A DNA stretch of 64,000 bases from Piper betle (lineage: Eukaryota > Streptophyta > Magnoliopsida > Piperales > Piperaceae), in the NCBI GenBank assembly GCA_033002965.1, contig JAURVB010012609.1:62001-126000 (forward strand). The letters run 5' to 3'. The notes beneath the pieces are model-generated. The model did not search any database. It had not been told where the DNA came from and worked only from the letters and a program-made list of their open reading frames with translations. The position numbers and the translations under genes were made by a program. This document shows positions 44,718 through 57,418 of this stretch, piece by piece; position 1 is the first letter of the stretch, and each line of letters begins with the position of its first letter.

Positions 44718-45840
44718 TGGCCTAAGAAATTCCAGCAGGTTGACAAGGGAAAAGTGCTTGTGATTGCAGCCCTTGAAGAAGAGGCTAACAATTTGCTATT
44801 AGAGCCGGTCGAGTGAGCAAAGGTAGGGGCTCTGTCAATTCCATTGGCAGAGGAATTGATTGAGATACGAAAGGAACAAGCACATAGTCGGAAGGTACAA
44901 TCTCAATTAGTATCTGCACGTTATGAATTATCATCTTGATTTGATGAATTCTTCAAAATCAAGAGTGGTGATAATAATAGAAGTGTGGTAAATCCTTTCA
45001 TCCCTGCTGCAAATGTGAAAGCAAGGAATTTAAGCACATGTAACATGATCAATGAAATGCATCAATCATGTCAGTGGGAGGTTCCTTCAGAAATTAGGTG
45101 AGGTGATGGAAGGAATCCACATCATGCTATTGATCGCCTAGAACCTGATTCTTCAAGTAGTGGATCAAGAGGATTTTTAAGGAATCCTCAAAAAGATGAT
45201 TATATGAGGGTAGCAAAAATGACTTTTACAAAGTATGATGGTACAAAAGATCCAGTTCCATGGGTTAGTTGATGTGAAAATTTTTTTGGATTATATAAGG
45301 TGAAACCACAATTTCAAGTTGGACTAGCTAGCTATCATCTGGAAGAGGACGCTTTGATTTGGTTTGATATGATTGAAGAACTCCAAGAAGAGATGTCTTG
45401 GCAAAATCTGAAAGATGCTATGAATCTGCAATTTGGCCCTACTGATTATAAGGATTTCTATGGAGATTTAACAAGACTAAAATAGGATGGAGCAGTTAGA
45501 GATTACATTACCAGATTCAACAGACTTCTTCCAAGAGCTGGTAATATGACAAAATGACAAAAGATTAGTAGTTTCACTTGTGGTCTTAAGTTGCAATTGA
45601 GAGTGGAAGTCAAGTTACAAAGGCCAATATCTCTACTGAAGGCACAAGGATTAGCAAAGCACTTTGAACCTAAGGTTTTAGTGGAAAATAGGTTTCCATA
45701 CAATCTGAAAAGTAGAGGGTGGTTAGGAGATTCCCAATTGTGTCAAGAAAATGACTGTCAAATAGTTATAGGAAAGAAAGGAGTTGGGGTTGTGTTTCAA
45801 ATGTGATGATAAATACAGTCGAGGACATAAATGTAAGTAG
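44718..45840 (+). pseudogene. G7 gag
   Basis: Reads with a few stops: start near KKFQ.VDKGK, then KMTFTKYDGTKDPVPWVS, YHLEEDALIWFDM and MNLQFGPTDYKDFYGDLTRL, the usual Ty3 capsid pattern. One CCHC knuckle follows (CFKCDDKYSRGHKC, about 45790-45833). Stops at about 44816, 44939, 45271 and 45484 break it. Confidence 0.8.
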
Positions 45841-46014
45841 CTATTTTGGATTGAAGGCATCCTAGATGAGGAAGTCTCAGAAGGAGGGGAAGAGGATTCC
45901 ATACAAGGTGAAGATTCCAACATTGATGATAACTTATTGGCTATTTCACTGAATGCTCTTATAGACACCTCCACATCGAACACGATGAGAATGTTTGGTA
46001 GGATTTACGGTCAA

Positions 46015-46310
46015 TAGGTATCCGTTTTAATCGATTTAGGAAGTTCACATAACTTCATTAATGCAAAGATAGTACAAAGGTTGAGGCTCAAGGTTCAGCC
46101 TAGTAATACATTAAGGGTGCAAGTTGCAAATGGGCAACAAATGATCTGTGCAAGGAAATGTGTAAATTTAATGCTTGAGCTACCTGGACATACTATCCTT
46201 TCTGAAATTTTTGCATTGCAGTTAGAAGAGTTTGATGTTGTCTTGGGTGTTCAATGATTAAAGACATTGGGATCGATTATGTGGAATTTTGAATCATTGA
46301 CTTGTCTTTT
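46015..46310 (+). pseudogene. G7 protease
   Basis: IDLGSSHNFINAKIVQRL gives the aspartic protease core (D-L-G-S where D-S/T-G-A is usual), followed by LRVQVANGQQM and VVLGVQ.LKTLGSIMW. One stop lies inside. Confidence 0.8.
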
Positions 46311-46538
46311 ACTAAAGATGGAGTTCATTCATCATTGCAAGGACTAGCAACTCCACCTACTCAATTGTGTAGCAACAAGAAATTTTTACACACATTAAAG
46401 AAGAGAAGACATGGGCTTCTTGTGCAATTGAAACTTTTGGAGGGATTAGGACAATGCTTTCAGCTCCAAAATTCTATAATGGATGAAGAGCAGCAACAAT
46501 TGCTTCTAACAACTCTTTAATGTGCTTTCTTAGAGAGG

Positions 46539-47305
46539 GTGTTTCAGGTACCTACAACAATTCCTCCCAAGAGAGCACATGATCATAGGATTCTACTGAA
46601 AGGGGGTGTAGGATCAGTGGATATTAAACCATATCGCTACCCATATTATAGAAAAAATGAAATAGAAAGGCAGGTTAAGGAGTTGATAGAAGCAAACATC
46701 ATTCAGAGCACAACCCATCCCTATTCATCTCCTATTTTATTCGTGAAGAAAAAAGATGGGAGCTGGAAGATGTGTATAGATTATAGAGCATTGAACAAGG
46801 TGACAGTCAATGACAGATTTCCAATACCCAATATTGATGAGCTCTTGGATGAATTAAATGGTACCTCTTATTTTTCAAAGCTAGATTTAAGATCATGCTA
46901 TCATCAAATTCGAATGCATGAGGATGATGTACACAAAAATCTTTTCAAACTCACCAAGGTCATTATGAGTTTAGAGTGATGCCATTCGGATTAAGCAATG
47001 CTCCTTCCACATTTCAAGCTTTGATGAATTCTATCTTTGCCAAGTTCCTTCGAGATTTTATCCTGGTTTTTTTTTATGACATATTGGTTTATAGTAAGAC
47101 ATGGAGTGGCCATTTACAACATTTGGAAATTACCTTGTGTGTTCTACAAGAGCAACTATTTGCTAGAAAAGAAAATTGTAGTTTTGGCATTTGGGAAGTG
47201 AAGTATTTGGGTCATGTGATTTCACCAAAAGGAGTGAATATGGATTTGGATAAGATATCTGTAGTGGTCAACTTGCCAATACCGAAGTCAATCAAACAAG
47301 TTTGA
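46539..47305 (+). pseudogene. G7 reverse transcriptase, active site changed
   Basis: Two frames, 46539-46979 and 46976-47305, overlap at a frameshift. Motifs KKKDGSWKMCIDYRALNKV, FSKLDLRSCYHQIRM and MMPFGLSNAPSTFQALMN are clear. The catalytic VDD motif reads FFYDILVYS: the first Asp of the pair is Tyr, which should abolish polymerase activity. Confidence 0.9.
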
Positions 47306-47317
47306 GGGTTTTTAGAT

Positions 47318-47860
47318 TTGGCAAGTTATTATAGAAAATTTATCAAGGATTACGCAACCATAGCTGCCCTACTTACTGATTTGTTGCGAAGAGAAACTTA
47401 TATTTGGGATGTAATGTCAGAGAAAACATTCAATGATTTGGAAGAAGCATTAACAAAAGCCCCACTCCTAGCTCGTCTTGATTTTTCACTGCCTTTTGTG
47501 GTAGAATGTGATGCTAGTGGAGTGGGAATAGGTGTTGTGTTGATGCAGGAAGGAAAGCCTATTGCATATTTTAGCAAAACTCTTCATGGTTGAAATCATC
47601 TCATGTTAACATATGAAAAGGAAATGTTGGCTTTGATATTATCTATTCAAAAATGGCGCCATTATTTATTTGGACAGAAGTTCATTGTTAGAACTGATCA
47701 TTCTAGTTTGAAGTATCTATGGGAGCAAAAGGTTCATACTATAGTAAAACAAAATGGCTTACCAAGTTGATTGGATATGACTTCAAAATTGAGTATAAAC
47801 CAAGGAAGGAAAACAAGGTTGCTAATGGTCTATCGAGATAATTTGATGGTTCTTCAATTT
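47318..47860 (+). pseudogene. G7 RT thumb/connection and RNase H
   Basis: LASYYRKFIKDYATIAALLT is followed by VVECDASGVGIGVVLMQ (RNase H start) in 47318-47593. Weaker pieces follow ([32 protein letters not shown]) with stops. Confidence 0.85.
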
Positions 47861-48125
47861 AGCAATTCAAATTGCATGAAGGAGAGAACAATCAGTTGGG
47901 TAGTGCTACAATTTCAATGCCAGTACGCCAATGGATCTAGGAGATCAAAGCTTCATACTCGACTAATCATACATTTCAAGGACTATTGTAGAAGTTCCAT
48001 GAAGGAAAATTATCAACAAAGTGGATATATAGGGATGAGCTTCTGTTTTACAGGAGTAGAATTTATTTGATTTCTGATACAGATTTGACACCTAACATTT
48101 TAAAGGAGTTCCATTGTTGAACACA

Positions 48126-48130
48126 TGAAG
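48126..48130. repeat. Target duplication of S6, left copy (TGAAG)
   Basis: tgaag before tgtaacaccc; copy at 50976-50980. Confidence 0.9.
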
Positions 48131-50975
48131 TGTAACACCCCGTTTCGGCTCACCCGTGAACCGACCCGGAAATGTCACCGGCGACCGAACCGTTCGCTAA
48201 TCTATTGGGTTCGGTTAAGCCGACCCGGATCTGCCCTCGGTGTCTCAAGATGGAGATGCAAACATGAAATGCATGGATGGGATGCGTGGGTTCTAACGTA
48301 GTCCTACATGCATGATATGATGTACAAGCAAAGACAAGATAAAATAATAAATGAGAAACCAAAAGAAAATATATACTATTTTATAAAAATACGGTAACAC
48401 ATATTAATCTACCATGACATTCAACCATTATCTCATTCGTTTTTACCTGAGCCGAGTCTGAACTCCAACTCACTACTCATTCACATTTATCCATTCATTT
48501 CATATCAAGCAATTTATCTAAACAAACACATCAAAATTATTATTCACGTAGCAATAACACACCATTAACATACGTTACACGCGGCAGGTACATGTGTGCG
48601 CGGTTCCGTGCTGCTCCTCCGCAGTCCCGACAGCTTTCATCCTTCGCATTTCTCACCTACATATATATAGGAAAACCGTCAGTAACGAGTGTTACCGGCC
48701 CGGAAAATAACTAATATCAAACTGGCACAGGAGAGCAAACTCTCCTGTTGAATGAAAACCATATACTTCCTCAAGAACTCTCATCAGGGCACATACGGGA
48801 GCCGTCGCCATCGGGTCGACAGCGTCCCCTATCTTTCACATTCTCATGCCTCGGCCATTTCTCTATTGCTTCTCGCGTCAAATCTCGTTCCTATCCGCCC
48901 TCTGCACCTTCCATATTACTCCTGGCCTTGAGCACGAAGGCCGAGTACTCTCAGGCAGTCGCCTTCAGTACCCTTTGAAACCACAAGTCTAGACATGCGC
49001 TGCAATGCAGTACCCGTGAACCTCCACACTTCTCCGGGTTTGAGGAACTCAAAGGTGGAGTTGTCAGGATCCCTCGGGAATGAAACGGCCCGCACGCCAT
49101 TCCAGAGCCCACTGTCGACACACACGTGCCCGCTCGCGTAGCACGGTAGTCGGATTTCCCTCATTCAGTCTCTCACCAAAACACGAAAACTATACATATA
49201 TATAGGTCTGGGTTGGGATTTATACAATAGGCCCGAAGGCAACGTGAGCTGGATCTGAAGTTCGAAAACAAACTCGAGGGATCTCATCCTCGAGGGTTAT
49301 TAATCCGGAAAAGAACTGTTGGCTAAATGGCCCGAGTTAAGTGGGATCCGATAAAACGCCACTTAACTCGTCCTGCACATAATAAATCAAATACACAAGA
49401 GAGTAGCGTAAATCAGAGAACGAGTCCTAAACGGACCTGGTAGAAGCTCCAAACGGGTCCACGCGCCTAGGCGGCGAGCTCCTACACCGTACCTACACAA
49501 TCAAGCTAAAAACTAACGCCCGCATGATGAATCACATATCCTATACCATGCACGCACAATCAACACAATCACACATCAACCGTCACACATCAACCTATAT
49601 CAATTCTAACAAGTCTACTTAGGTTAGTTTACATTAGATCATGATTATTACTTAATAACCCTAATTAGTTTCATAACTTCTATTTTTAACACCACACAAT
49701 TCCACAAATTTCATATTTTATTCTAAATTAAATCCACATTTATATAAGTAATTACAATGCACAATTCATCAATCATAACATGCAAATTCTAATAATCAAT
49801 ACTTTCAAATAATTAAGTTAAAATAAATTATACCTCGCGTCGTCGAAAATCGGCGACGGCTAGGGTTTCCGTTTCGCGGCTCGAAACTCGAATTCGGCAC
49901 CTAGCGGCGTCCGAAGTCCGATCAGATTGGACCGGGTGCGTTCGGCGGATGATCCGGCGGACTTCCCTCGAATCCAATTTTCCGGCGGTTCCGGCGGTTT
50001 TCCGGCGAGTATCGGCGGTTTTCCGGCGGATTCCGACGGTTTTCCGGCGACGATTCGGGACGGGGCAATCAAGGGGTCTATCGGCACCAGCTCGACGAGC
50101 TTGGTCCGATGGCGGTGTCAAACAGAGCAACCGAGGCCGCGATGGCCGTCGGCGGCGACGTTGAAAACGGGCGGCGGCGGCGGCGTTCTCCAATCGGGGC
50201 TCCGGCCGGCCTCGACGGCGGTCGGGATGGTGGGGGAAACGTCGGCGACGTCGAGGGGTGGTCGTCGGGGTCACAGCGGCGGCGGCGCGGCCCGGACGGC
50301 GGCGGAATCAGTGGGCGGCGCGTCGCGGTTCGCGGGGCGATTCCGGCGTCGTGGCGGCGCGACGGTGGCCGGGGTTGGTCGGGGCGGCACGGCGACGGCA
50401 AGGCGGGGCAGGGCGGCGTCGATCGGCGGCAGCACGGCGTCGGCGGCGGCGGCGGCAGCGACACCACAGTGGCGGCGGCGAGGGTTTGGGTGAGAATGGT
50501 CGGGGAAGAAGAAGAAATGCTCTAGTGGCAGTTTCGTAAATAAGTATTGACTCGATTCCGACTCGAGTCAAAATAATAACTAGTTCGTAATAAATTCTAA
50601 AAAAATCTAGAAAAATATAGAAAAATCACATAAAATAAAACAAACACAATAACATCCAAATGACATGCTCTATAACTAATAACCCACCCGAATATAATCC
50701 AACGCGCCTAACGCGTTATTCGGTCTAAAACTATTTCTACGATCAAACATATAAAAGAAAAAAATACTGCATACTTTCATATATTCTGATAACTCATCTC
50801 TCACCATCTCCTCGACGTTATCATCATATATTCCGGTACACCTGACTCTCATCGCTCATAACTCACGGCTGGTCTCGACTCAGCACGCGATTCATGAAAC
50901 CGACTCGACTCGAACCAACGATCGAACCGACTGGTTCGGTAACGTAAAACCCTGACTCGAATCACGGGTTTTACA
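48131..50975 (-). mobile_element. S6: solo Tekay-type LTR (2845 bp)
   Basis: From tgtaacaccccgtttcggc to atcacgggttttaca, flanked by tgaag on both sides. Close to the T1 LTR but with a different stretch at about 49080-49165 (gctcgcgtagcacggtagtc). The GT...AG segment is at 49493-49833. The GC-rich block (about 49850-50520) has frames up to 188 codons on both strands made of Arg, Gly and Ala, explained by repeated ttttccggcg and ggcggc strings. Confidence 0.93.
49493..49833 (-). other. Putative LTR intron (GT...AG, 341 bp), S6
   Basis: On the minus strand CGCGAG|GTATAATTTA ... TTGTGTAG|GTACGG, as in T1. Confidence 0.4.
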
Positions 50976-50980
50976 TGAAG

Positions 50981-52036
50981 GGGTTCTTAAAACTGTCAAA
51001 AGATTAAGAACTATATTTTATTGTTCAAGGATGCATCAAGATGTGGTCACATTTATTAGAAATTTTGATATTTGTCAAAGGTTCAAATACTCTACAATGC
51101 TACTTGCAAGATTGCTTGAGCCTCTTCCTATACCACAACAGATTTGGACAGCCATTTCAATGGATTTTATCATAAGCCTTCCAAAGACTTTGGGCAAAGA
51201 TTTAATATTTGTAGTTGTTGATGATTGTCCAAGTACAACCATTTTATGGCTATCTCCCATCCATTTACAGCATCTACCATAGCTCAATTGTTCTATGATA
51301 ATATCTTCAAGCTGCATGGGATGCCCACATCGATTGTTTATGTAGAGATAGTATGTTCACAAGTGTTTTTTGGAATGAGTTGTTTTGTCTTCAGGAAGTG
51401 GCTTTCAATAATAGTTCCACATATCACCCATAAACCAATGGACAACTAGAAGTTATTAATAGAGTGTTAGAACAATATCTTCGTTGTTTCACAAATGAAA
51501 AGTATCAGTCTTGGGCAGAGTGGCTAGCATGGGTAGAGTTCTGTTATAATACAAGCTACCAGTCCACAATTAAAATGAAACCCTTTGAAGTAGTCTATAA
51601 TATGCCTCCACCACACTTTTAGCATATGTGCCAGGTACTAATAGGTTGTAGGAAGTAGACGCCACTTTACGCACAAGGGATCAACTTTTTTGAGTTGAGG
51701 GAGAATTTGAAGAGGGCGCAACTACACATGAAGCATCCTATGATTTAAGAACAAGGGATGAAGAGTTCTAGGTTGGGCAGAAAGTTTACTTGAAGCTACA
51801 ACAATACCGCCAACATTTTGTTAGATCTAAAAGCATCACTAAATTAGCAGCAAAGTATTATGGTCCATTTACGGTTGTGGAGAGAATTGGGAAGGTCTCC
51901 TACAAATTACAGCTTCCGAATAGAAGTCAATTTCATGATGTTTTTCATATTTCCCAATTGAAGTCAGCAGTGGTGGCAGATGTTAGAGTTCATAAAGATC
52001 TCCCAATGACGCTATCTTCAACTAATGAATTGGGTT
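50981..52036 (+). pseudogene. G7 integrase and C-terminal GPY/F region
   Basis: VLKTVKRLRT.FY continues the interrupted zinc-binding part, but the first Cys of the CxxC pair is changed (NFDICQRFKY). LEPLPIPQQIWTAISMDFII carries the first catalytic Asp. Then come FYDNIFKLHGMPTSIV, TSYQSTIKMKPFEVVY with stops, and an open C-terminal frame 51790-52038 (YYGPFTVVERIGKVSYKLQL). There is no clear chromodomain. Confidence 0.85.
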
Positions 52037-52040
52037 AACT

Positions 52041-52546
52041 CTTTTGCTCTGTCTACTCAACAAGTCGGTATTCTAATTAAAATGTTCTGTATGTTTTTTT
52101 GCTCTGTATGTTCAACCTTGTCGTGTTGTTTTGGTGTTGTTTTTCAAAATCGAATTGCATTCTCATTTTACCTATTCCATCCCTTCATCCTCTCTTGTTC
52201 TTAGTTATCTATGGTGCCTGCTAAGAAATTCCAGTGAGTTGACCAGGGAAAAGAGCTTGTGATTGCAGCCCCTGAAGAAGAGGCTAACACAAGATGGCAA
52301 GGTGCAACACTCTTGTTCTAGCGATCGCAGACTCCAACACCAGGGCTTATGCTCTCCTAACGGCAGCACATAGGCAACACTTCAAAGCAACACAGCTCCT
52401 TCACCGGTGGCTCCACCAAGTGGAAACTTTGGATTATGGGCAAGGATTGGCGGCTGTGGGTGGCAGCAATGACACTCAGCAGCGACTTTGATAAGGTAAG
52501 AGACAGGGGCTTGACAACAATTCTTCAAGCAACGGACGGTGGTTGT
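52041..52546 (+). other. Region after G7 pol, repeats the gag start
   Basis: 52125-52290 is a second copy of the sequence before and at the start of G7 gag (44640-44800): ggtgttgttttt, gcattctcattttacctatt, then atggtgcctgctaagaaatt and cttgtgattgcagcccctga. After 52290 it diverges into caacact/ggcagcaa-rich sequence. No new gene. Confidence 0.7.
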
Positions 52547-52554
52547 GCGGCAAG
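52547..52554. repeat. Target duplication of H2, left copy
   Basis: gcggcaag, compared with ccggcaag at 53682-53689: seven of eight match. Confidence 0.75.
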
Positions 52555-53681
52555 CATAGTTGCAAAAATCGGAATCCGATGCTAAATCGGATTGGAAGGG
52601 AGTCATTGAATTAGACTGATTCGTCAAAAATTAGACAAGAATCGGTTTACTTGAATCAGTCAAAATAAGTGAGTTATTAATTGTAAAATATATAATTTTA
52701 ACATTAGGGTATTTATATTTTATAGTATTTTTTCTTATTTTTTTGGATTTTATTTATTTATTTAGAATTAGTTATTATTTTTTACTCGAGATAGAGTTGA
52801 GTCAATTTTTAATTATAAAAATGCCACTGAGCATTTCTTTCTTCCCAATTTTTTTGTGGGCGGCACCAGCGCCACCTCCACCCAATCCGCCCCACCTCCT
52901 GACCCCCCCACCCGCCGATGCCCATGCCCATGCCCAATCTGCCCTCGTCTCTCTGTGGGTGGCACTGCCGATGGCCACGCCCAATCCACGTAGCTCAAAA
53001 CACCTAACAAAAATATACCCGAAGTAATAAATGCTCTAAAAATCTTGTATTTGCACTAGAACAAATTCACCACTCAAATATATACCCTCCCATGCTAGCC
53101 CTAGAGTCCACTGCCACCATGACCCCTTCCTTGAATATGAAAGCCAGTGTCGTCATCCCCTTGGCTGGCTTCACCATTTACACGGACTTCTTCTGAAACT
53201 CGTCAAACTGCAAAAGCAAACCACAAACAAACAAACAGCAATCAAACCCTAATCCCACCACCAAACACCCACATTGTCAGTGACCGGAAACTGGAACAAC
53301 GGCACAGAGAATGGCCTGCAGTCACCGACGCTGATCTGGAACAGCACAAATGACTCCAACCCCGTGGTGTCAAGGATCATCGTGCCAGCTCGGAACCTCG
53401 CCGAGAAAAAATGGAAGAAAGATTGGATCTTTGGTCACCAAATCGATGCAACCAACTTTGAAACAACGAAATCGGATGCATAAAGCTAGAATTGAAGTAG
53501 AAAAATTTGACATCATAAGGCAAAAATCTTACCAGAAATTGATCAAAATTTGATCCGTGAATTGGCTCAAATCAGCCGATTCTTGGACCACTTTTATCAT
53601 GGCCGATTTGCATGCTTTTTTAAATGGAATCCTACCGATCAGATTTAAATCACTCGGAATTGGCCAATTTTTGCAACCATG
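52555..53681. mobile_element. H2: non-autonomous hAT-type DNA transposon (1127 bp)
   Basis: Ends are inverted: catagttgcaaaaatcgg at the left, catggttgcaaaaattgg read inward from the right. The subterminal sequence has several cgatt/aatcgg motifs in both directions. Flanked by an 8-bp duplication. The interior holds short frames (60-94 codons), with no DDE/hATC transposase signature. It may carry captured host sequence around 53270-53420 (gtgaccggaaactggaacaa), but this was not identified. Confidence 0.75.
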
Positions 53682-53689
53682 CCGGCAAG

Positions 53690-53999
53690 TGGTTCTCGGC
53701 TAGGAGATATTGGGGGCACTTCAAGATCTAATTTGGTGGGCTTGGGGATTGCCGAAGGTTCTCCTTCGGCGAGGGACTCCTCCCCTTCCTTCTTCCTTTC
53801 TTGCGACTTTCTTCTCCTCTTATCTTTTATTTTAATGTACTAGCCCACCTTTTACTAAAATAGTGGTGTGTTTATATAAAGTTTTTAAACTCTTATCTTC
53901 CATTGCTAGTTCTTATTTGAGGACCTAAGATCTTCACCAACTTTCTTTTTATCGGCTTTTTCTTCTTATCTCCTCCTTATGTTGTGGAGTTGTCATGAC
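53690..53999. other. Gap without genes
   Basis: Continues the sequence into which H2 inserted, then a pyrimidine-rich stretch. Nothing recognised. Confidence 0.5.
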
Positions 54000-55260
54000 C
54001 AAATCGCCCAGGCTAGGAGGAGGAGGTGGATATAGGTTATCAAATTCAAACATGAGTGGACATGTCATGTTTATGCCCATTCACTAATCAATAGTTAGTT
54101 GTGTTAATTAATATCATACAAGTTATATGTACCTCAAAGCCTTAACAATTTCTCTCCAACTAGCTTACCAATGATTTCCTAAAACCTTAAAATATATATT
54201 AATAAGTATATTTGATTAACTATATGCAATGCAATGGCATGGGATGCATGCACACATTCACACTAATATAACATTTATACACATCATACATCATTTTACA
54301 CCAAATATATAATGCTTAAACATTCATAGGTAGAGCTTTTATTAATCAAAATCATTAAAAGTGTGAATTAGGATTTCCAAAATCAAGGCCACGTTTCTTG
54401 ATATAGCAGTGGCACTAATGTCGAAACTTCACTCTAACAAATGAGAGTTGCGGTGCTGATACTTCATGGTTTCAGTGTCAAGCCATTGGCCTCCTAGAAC
54501 ACACTTAGCCAACAAATGAGCCCCACGACGCTGATATTGCAGGGTTTTAGTCATGGTGCTGGCCTTTGCTATCTCTCCACACAATGCTTTTGCATAGGGT
54601 TTCAAACTCGAATTTTCATAAAAATTACACTTGATTCATACAAAAATTAAATCTTAACATTCAAACAAGTTTAATACATTTAATGATTACCAAAGATGGT
54701 ATTTCAAACAATTATTCATTTTATCAAATTTTACCATTAAAGATCTTAAAAGTAAATATATTTTTCTCTACATTGATACATGAATCATGTGAATTGATTG
54801 TACATCACAATCATCCTCAACACAATTCAAAGTCCATGATTCCTCCCAGCAAGAAATCATCAAAATTCAATGAAAAATCCACATCATCCTAATACATACA
54901 TGTCTTAAATATGAATTCAATAAAACATGATGATATGATGGAGAAATAACACAAAAAAACAAACCTACCAAGCCCTAGCCTCCTCGTCTCCCCCCAAGGT
55001 GTCACCTCCAACAACAAATTTTTTAGAGAGAGATTGACACCCTTTCCCTAGGAATGAATAGATGGCAACACCCCCCTCTAGAAGGGTTATTTTGGGAGTT
55101 TTTCCCCAAATAATCAATTAATACCAAATAAGTGATCAATTCTTGGTTAAACTCAAATTTAATCAATAAACATTCACTTACTCTAATATTTAGTCAAACT
55201 CCACTTGGTTAATCTATGTAATCAATTATTTTAAATAAAACCATCTAACTTAACATTTCA
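54000..55260 (-). repeat. L2: decayed LTR-like segment related to M
   Basis: On the minus strand it repeats the order seen in L1 and M: C/T-rich leader, an AG|GTTTGT donor-like site (54965/54964), AT-rich stretch, then a part with caccgcaactctc-type wording like the gcgccgcagcactc part of L1. Ends are approximate. Confidence 0.35.
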
Positions 55261-57000
55261 CATAAATGTTGAGTCTCTCAATCCTATCACTCCAAAGGCA
55301 TCTTATACCTGCATAAACATGATATTTGTTAGGTCTACGTCTTAACCATTGTTTGGACTTAATACGTGAAAATATGAGCCCTGATAAATGATAACACGAT
55401 AAACTAATAACATGGTAACATGTTGAAAACCAGTTTCAAATATACATTTAATTTATCTAAACATCATAAAAATCGAGGATCTTAAAACTCTCTAGTAGAC
55501 GATAGATCTGATCTACGTGCCAATCCTAGCTACTAGATGCTCGGCTATAAATCTGCTAGTCTAAACTATAATATAAAACTATATCATAACCCATACTAGC
55601 TAACCTATGCCTACATTATATGTCATGACATGGACATGATGCTTTGATACCACATGTAAATAACGCTTGCAGCATTCATACATCAACGTACAAGCATCAA
55701 AAAATATTTACACATGCATGCACATACCATACACATGAAAAGAAACAAGATAGCAAAACGGTTATGAAGGTCACAACGCTAGGGCTCTCGATTCCGAGCG
55801 CCATGGCACTGGCTATACATGTTGCCAACATAACACTGAGCTCTACGGCGCTGAACCATACATATCGGTGGCTTGATGCCGACCATTGCAGTGTTCCCTT
55901 TTAGTTAGAACCATCGTGGCATTGGCTTGATACATAAACTTGACATCGCTTGAGTGCTGCGGCGCTGACCCTCTTAGTTACGAACAGGACGATACTGCGA
56001 TAAGGTTTTCAAATGGAATATTGGATTTCTCCCTTCATTTTTATCCAATTTTTATCAAGCAAAAATAAAATTATGTTACTTAAACATAAAATCATATACT
56101 ATAACATAGTTTTTTAATCCATGATGATTTATCAAACTTTTTCATGATTTTACTTAAGTAGAAAAACTGCATAACATGTACGAAGTTGTTCTAAATATGC
56201 AACAAATTAAACAACCCATCGGGATTCATTGTTTTATCATTCCAGTTACATGTTCAACATGTTTCCAGGAAGTTAAATCAACAACTTACATATCAAAACC
56301 TAATTTGATAGATTATACAATCAATTTCATGCATGAACATGCAAGAACATGGAAGAATTATATGTATACAATATGAACAATTAATATATTAAATATAATC
56401 ATGGAATATGAATACCATGCATAAATCTACGTGATTAATTTATTTAAGTTCAGATTAATTACCTCTTTTTGATGGAAAAGCTTATTATATCCTCTTAATT
56501 TCTTTCCACACCTACAAATCTTAGAAGAAAGGCTCCGGGGAGGGGGGCACACCATCCAAGGAAATGAGAAAGAGAAAGCAGGAAAAAATGGTCGGATCTA
56601 CCTCTTGCCTTCTTATATACTTCTGGATTTTCTACTTCTTTAAACGCCCTTAACTAAACTTAAACGACTATTCGACCACTATTTCTACTATAGGGATTTT
56701 AAGTAGATAGACTTAAACATAGCTTGTCCATAACCATTTGAGTGAAATCGACTCTTGAGTTTGATTAACATCTTTTGTTACTAGAACATGTTTAGCTCTA
56801 CTCATATTAACCTAGCTGGTAAATCTACGTGTTTAGCTTTAATTACTGATTTTTTATGATAAACAACCTGACGATGATTGGACCTAGTTCACAAATGATT
56901 ATGTTCAGCTTGTTTATCATGGCTCTTGTCAATTAGTTATTCCTTAGATTTCCATTTAATTAAATGCCCCTTGCATAATAGAACGCAAGACACCGATCAA
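55261..57000 (-). repeat. L1: decayed LTR-like segment related to M
   Basis: On the minus strand gtatataagaagg (near 56620), a leader, AG|GTAATTAATC (donor-like at 56463/56462), then gcatcatgtccatgtcatga and ggttagctagtatgg (about 55600-55650). The last part is colinear with 25010-25070 of M. No coding region. Abuts L2 in the same orientation. Confidence 0.45.
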
Positions 57001-57418
57001 ACATGATTAGACTCAATATAATCAATTATATAAATTTAAAATTTTATGTATCTAATAGTAGTCAAAGACTAAATATGCCGAGACAAAATTTTATGGGTTG
57101 AAAATATTAAAAAGTCTTGCTACTAAAATAATCTTCTCAAGAGAAGAATAATATTTGGAGTAATAATGGTAAAAACATAAATTATTACATTATTAGCCAT
57201 TGTTGATACTAATTTTTCAGTACTTTGGAGAGCTAGGTAGGCATGATAACATAAAAAAATGGCGGGCATAACCACCACACCCACATTTCAATTAACCTTG
57301 TCCAAATATAAGAAGTTTATGAGCTGCAACTTGACACAAGAACCCAAAGTAAATTTGTTGAAATATCAACCACTTTGACCCCATTTACAACGTACCCCAT
57401 CGACAAGAGCCAAATACA

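Larger units (their letters stand above)
44718..52040 (+). mobile_element. G7: broken Ty3 element, interrupted by S6
   Basis: Plus-strand order gag, zinc knuckle, protease, RT, RNase H, integrase, GPY/F region, with stops and frameshifts throughout and S6 (48131-50975) in the linker before integrase. Integrase and C-terminal wording (LPIPQQIWTAISMDFIISLP, FHDVFHISQLK) resembles chromoviruses of the Reina/Galadriel group, but lineage is uncertain. LTRs were not delimited. Confidence 0.75.

Noticed and set aside
49828..50571. Similar frames up to 188 codons in S6
   Set aside because: Same LTR block; same compositional explanation, and frames are not conserved between S6 and T1.
55641..55652. 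PBS-like gctttgatacca suggesting the start of an internal region
   Set aside because: The surrounding sequence is colinear with 25000-25070, which lies inside the M LTR, so this is LTR-internal and the match to a PBS is probably chance.
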